This document shows positions 5,587 to 7,683 of a stretch of 7,683 nt of DNA, piece after piece; position 1 is the first letter of the stretch; each line of letters starts with the position of its first letter. Under the pieces are notes generated by a model, which saw nothing but the letters and a program-made list of their open reading frames with translations, made no database searches and was not told the origin of the DNA. The stretch covers positions 1 through 7,683 of the forward strand of contig JACGMN010000120.1 in the NCBI GenBank assembly GCA_014061035.1, in the 5' to 3' direction. The position numbers were made by a program, and so were the translations under genes. Source of the stretch: Candidatus Methanophagales archaeon (GTDB lineage Archaea; Halobacteriota; Syntropharchaeia; Alkanophagales; Methanospirareceae).

Positions 5587-7161
5587 ATGAAAGTTATATT
5601 TAACGGTGTGCCACGTGAAGTCGAGAGCAAGAGGTTAGGCGATATTATCAAAGAATTAGACGCGCCATACAGAGACGGTTGTATAATAACCATAATATCA
5701 GAGAAAAAAGAACCGGGTGAGTTGCGAGATGAATTTTCTATGGCGACTACGAAAGGAGAGACGAGAATAAAGATCAGTAGAGAAGAAGATAATTATGGTG
5801 CAATCGCCTTATTCCACGAGATCCATAAAAAGTGCCACAGCCAGAATAAAGCTGGTAGAATCGGCTGGGTAAGTGATGATATAGTAGCTATCGGACCGGT
5901 AGGAACGTATCCAGATCTAAGAAGCATTGAAAAAAGCGCGGACGCTGCGGAGCGAAGATATAAGAAATGGGCGGTCTTCTTCGGATTTGGTGGGTTTTAC
6001 CCTGAGACCACCTATATTATGATAAGCAAGCGTGAGCACGAATCAGATTATGGTACCGGCGCAGGTGCAGTCATCGGAAAACTAACGAGAGGAAGAAGTA
6101 TTGTCACTGAATTGGACGAAAGCGACGGGATAACGGCGATAACACCGGTTGTAACAGAGGCAGAGCGGACTGGCTTCTCCACTACGGACTTGAATAGCGT
6201 GATAAACGAAGGAGAGGAGATATTTACGCATGCACAGGTAAAACTCTATCCCGATGCACTGATGTCAAGTGAACACTTCTTATCGCTCGTAAGAGACGAT
6301 ATTCTCCGTGTAGATGAGTATACACGCACGTATATTGCGTCAGAAGCTCTGAAAGGGTTGAGCTTACCGCTTGAGACCGTTCGGTATAGATCGAAATACC
6401 TACTATCAGTGCGAAATAAGGGGACTGATAGTGGCAAAATTTATGTATATAAAAAAGACAGATTGCCAATCCCGTCTCACAACGTATTTGGAGAGATAAT
6501 ACAGGGCAGGGACTTAATAGAGTACGCAAAACCGGGTGATACGATCTACACATTGACTGAGCCGAAGTGGATGATGGTGGTAGGCAAGACGCAGAAGGAA
6601 GCAGGTGAGTTCCTCGCTCATGAGAAAATCGAGCAGATACGGGAAGGAAACAAGGATGACAGCGCGGTGGTTGTAGATCAGATACCGGCACTGACGATGG
6701 AAATTAATGAGAGTAGAGTTTTAAGGACGGTTGGAGTTGAAGAGGAATCGGTACTCGATATAAACTTATTTGAAGAAGAAGCGCCTAAGACGGTATGGTA
6801 TTTCAAAAAAGTTACGGGGTTGATTAACAGACCAATAGGGCATTTAAAAGTCCATTTTACCATTCCGGGAATGCTGGTTCTATTTCAGGGAAATGCTGAT
6901 GAAGCAGGAACACTCGTCCCCGAGAACTTGCCGGCGGAAGAGGTTAAAAAAGGTCTGCTTGGCGTTACTAACATGTCCCGGTCGAACCATCGCGGAATGA
7001 TGGGAATAAGACTTGCGGATAACAAGGAATATGGACCTACAGGCGAGACTCTCGATGGCGCAAATATCGTCCTCTCGATTCCTTCTCTTACACCTGATAC
7101 GATCGCATTCCTCACTAAATTAAAAGAGGGGGATATGGTCTATGTAAAAGTAAAAGAGTAA
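5587..7161 (+). CDS. mmp3: Methanogenesis marker protein 3 (UPF0288 family)
   Basis: The 524-residue product matches the methanogenesis marker 3 family as I recall it, which is confined to archaea with methyl-coenzyme M reductase. Residues 1-37 (MKVIFNGVPREV... then CIITII) look like a small beta-grasp, ThiS/MoaD-like start. The middle and C-terminal parts have cyclophilin-like segments: SHNVFGEIIQGRDLIEYAKP (297-316), HLKVHFTIPGMLVLFQG (419-435) and RGMMGIRLADNKEYGPTGET (469-488). There is no signal peptide or membrane span, so it is cytoplasmic. Family members are annotated as peptidyl-prolyl isomerase-like and, from recent work as I recall it, occur in the ATP-dependent activation complex of methyl-coenzyme M reductase with McrC and component A2; none of those partners is in the window. 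It lies 127 nt beyond hdrA with its own promoter region, so it is probably a separate unit. Its stop codon abuts an inverted-repeat element. Confidence 0.88.
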   Translation: MKVIFNGVPREVESKRLGDIIKELDAPYRDGCIITIISEKKEPGELRDEFSMATTKGETRIKISREEDNYGAIALFHEIHKKCHSQNKAGRIGWVSDDIVAIGPVGTYPDLRSIEKSADAAERRYKKWAVFFGFGGFYPETTYIMISKREHESDYGTGAGAVIGKLTRGRSIVTELDESDGITAITPVVTEAERTGFSTTDLNSVINEGEEIFTHAQVKLYPDALMSSEHFLSLVRDDILRVDEYTRTYIASEALKGLSLPLETVRYRSKYLLSVRNKGTDSGKIYVYKKDRLPIPSHNVFGEIIQGRDLIEYAKPGDTIYTLTEPKWMMVVGKTQKEAGEFLAHEKIEQIREGNKDDSAVVVDQIPALTMEINESRVLRTVGVEEESVLDINLFEEEAPKTVWYFKKVTGLINRPIGHLKVHFTIPGMLVLFQGNADEAGTLVPENLPAEEVKKGLLGVTNMSRSNHRGMMGIRLADNKEYGPTGETLDGANIVLSIPSLTPDTIAFLTKLKEGDMVYVKVKE

Positions 7162-7164
7162 AAA

Positions 7165-7316
7165 GTAACTACTCAGGTTTAAAGTTCCGGGATTCACGGT
7201 TCACGGTTAAAAAACGATAACCATAAACTCGTATGAAGATAAAACGCGACCATCTGTGAACTGTGAACCGTGAACCTTGAACCTTGAACCTTGAACCTGG
7301 CAACCTGAGTAGTTAC
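7165..7316. mobile_element. Complete 152-bp MITE-like element with 15-bp perfect terminal inverted repeats
   Basis: The ends are perfect inverted repeats: GTAACTACTCAGGTT at 7165-7179 and AACCTGAGTAGTTAC at 7302-7316. Inside, both arms are built of heptamers in opposite orientation: TTCACGG twice on the left (7193-7206), with a degenerate TTCCGGG at 7185-7191, and CTGTGAA, CTGTGAA, CCGTGAA and three CCTTGAA on the right (7254-7295). The centre (7207-7253) is unique A/T-rich sequence. The flanks AGTAAAA (7157-7163, overlapping the mmp3 stop) and AGTAAAA (7317-7323) could be a target-site duplication, with one extra A on the left. Transcribed RNA would fold into a long hairpin. There is no transposase, so the element would be non-autonomous. 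The second right-end copy at 86-127 confirms the boundary. Confidence 0.65.
7254..7295 (+). repeat. Heptamer array, six units of CYKTGAA
   Basis: The units are CTGTGAA x2, CCGTGAA x1 and CCTTGAA x3 in perfect 7-nt phase. The same heptamers occur at 86-106 (three units) and, inverted, at 7193-7206 (two units). Unit variation runs in blocks, which suggests growth by local duplication. Confidence 0.9.
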
Positions 7317-7375
7317 AGTAAAAGCGGCATAAGAATTGAGCGACGAGAAAGAATAAGAATAAATTTTATAATCGG

Positions 7376-7395
7376 ACGCAGATGAACGCAGATGA
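7376..7395 (+). repeat. 10-bp tandem repeat ACGCAGATGA x2
   Basis: Two exact back-to-back copies of ACGCAGATGA. Motifs of the CGCAGATGAACGCAGATG type are scattered through intergenic regions of many archaeal and bacterial genomes, to my recollection, and their function is unknown. It lies outside the inverted-repeat element and may be a second, unrelated intergenic repeat family. Confidence 0.75.
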
Positions 7396-7427
7396 TAAGA
7401 ATCAACACGGTTAAACTAAATCTAAAT

Positions 7428-7457
7428 AGATGTAAATTATACAGATGTAAATTATAC
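7428..7457 (+). repeat. 15-bp tandem repeat upstream of secD
   Basis: AGATGTAAATTATAC occurs twice without a gap (7428-7442 and 7443-7457), followed by a further TATAC. Each copy carries a TATA-like AAATTATAC, so the duplication doubles the likely promoter box of secD. The second box is centred roughly 38 nt before the secD ATG. Confidence 0.8.
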
Positions 7458-7462
7458 TATAC
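7449..7462 (+). promoter_or_regulatory. Putative TATA box of secD
   Basis: AAATTATACTATAC lies at a distance that would start transcription around 7480, giving a leader of about 12 nt. No convincing Shine-Dalgarno precedes ATG 7492. The upstream box around 7360-7373 is an alternative. Confidence 0.35.
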
Positions 7463-7491
7463 TTCTGGTGTAGTAGTGAAATAAGCAAAAA

Positions 7492-7683
7492 ATGAAGAAA
7501 AAAGGTTCAGGCTTGCTGAAAGATATAAGGGTAATTGTATTGCTATTATCAGTCATAGCAGCTTTATTAGCTATATATGTCTTTCCTACGCCGCCTCCTG
7601 ATGCAGGACTTGAGGGTAATTTAAGGTTTGGTCTGGACCTAGTAGGCGGGTCATGGCTGCAGTTGAAATTAGAGGGCACGATA
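7492..7683 (+). CDS. secD: Protein translocase subunit SecD (N-terminal fragment, runs off the window)
   Basis: SecD, with SecF, is the membrane protein that assists Sec-dependent export from the outer face of the cytoplasmic membrane. The 64 codons present show a basic N-terminus (MKKKGSGLLKDIR), a first transmembrane helix at about residues 13-31, and the SecD signature FGLDLVGGSWLQLKLEG (46-62) at the start of the extracytoplasmic domain. ATG 7492 is the only start available because TGA at 7477-7479 closes the frame upstream. Archaeal secD and secF are usually neighbours; secF is not upstream, so it may follow outside the window. The gene looks unrelated to the hydrogenase block and is separated from it by repeats. 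Confidence 0.88.
   Translation, partial: MKKKGSGLLKDIRVIVLLLSVIAALLAIYVFPTPPPDAGLEGNLRFGLDLVGGSWLQLKLEGTI

Larger units (their letters stand above)
7162..7491 (+). other. Non-coding interval between mmp3 and secD
   Basis: This 330-nt gap has no convincing gene on either strand. It holds a 152-bp inverted-repeat element (7165-7316), then an A/T-rich stretch with a possible promoter (AAATTTTATAATC, about 7360-7373), a 10-bp tandem repeat (7376-7395), a 15-bp tandem repeat (7428-7457) and the start region of secD. No oligo-T terminator follows mmp3; the fold-back element is the only structure that could mark its 3' end. A nine-codon frame at 7233-7259 (MKIKRDHL) inside the element is noted as a possible stub only. 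Confidence 0.7.

Noticed and set aside
7233..7259. Short frame MKIKRDHL as a gene or the start of a deleted four-helix-bundle gene.
   Set aside because: It has only eight residues and no ribosome site; the resemblance to such N-termini is too weak to support.
7254..7295. Heptamer array as a CRISPR or as a protein-coding repeat.
   Set aside because: Units are 7 nt with no spacers, and the reading frames are closed by TGA within the units or shortly after.
7165..7316. Integron attC site.
   Set aside because: The ends (GTAAC...GTTAC) lack the GTTRRRY/RYYYAAC core sites and there is no integrase nearby.

Overview
The window reads as chromosomal DNA of a methanogenic or anaerobic alkane/methane-oxidising euryarchaeon. 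The evidence is a cytoplasmic Mvh-type [NiFe] hydrogenase encoded with the heterodisulfide reductase subunit HdrA, a methanogenesis marker 3 protein (a family tied to methyl-coenzyme M reductase), and the start of an archaeal-type SecD. Promoters look archaeal (A/T-only TATA-like boxes), strong Shine-Dalgarno sites precede mvhD, mvhA and hdrA, and oligo-T tracts follow hdrA. A lineage cannot be named from this alone; an ANME-1/Syntrophoarchaeum-like or other uncultured relative is possible but is a guess.

Layout, all genes on the + strand. Positions 1-127 hold the end of a repeat-rich element: about 20 codons resembling the C-terminus of a small four-helix-bundle protein, a short heptamer array and a terminal repeat ending at GTTAC. 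Positions 128-213 are the promoter and leader of the main operon. Positions 214-5459 are mvhD-mvhG-mvhA-hdrA, tightly spaced (gaps of 32, 3 and 27 nt) and closed by oligo-T tracts. Positions 5587-7161 are mmp3, with its own A/T-rich upstream region built on an exact 12-bp tandem repeat. Positions 7162-7491 are non-coding: a complete 152-bp element with 15-bp perfect terminal inverted repeats and inner heptamer repeats, then further short tandem repeats and a putative promoter. Positions 7492-7683 are the first 64 codons of secD, cut by the window edge.

How the genes fit together: MvhA and MvhG would oxidise H2 and pass electrons through the [2Fe-2S] protein MvhD to HdrA. There FAD-based electron bifurcation couples heterodisulfide (CoM-S-S-CoB) reduction, in HdrB, to ferredoxin reduction. 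HdrB, HdrC and the polyferredoxin MvhB are not in the window and must be encoded elsewhere if present. Mmp3 belongs to the same physiology through methyl-coenzyme M reductase.

The least ordinary points are: (1) the inverted-repeat/heptamer element, present complete at 7165-7316 and as a right end at 86-127, the two bracketing the energy-metabolism block; (2) an apparent insertion of about 26 residues inside an iron-sulfur motif of HdrA; (3) Lys/Glu-rich N-terminal tails on all four Mvh/HdrA subunits.
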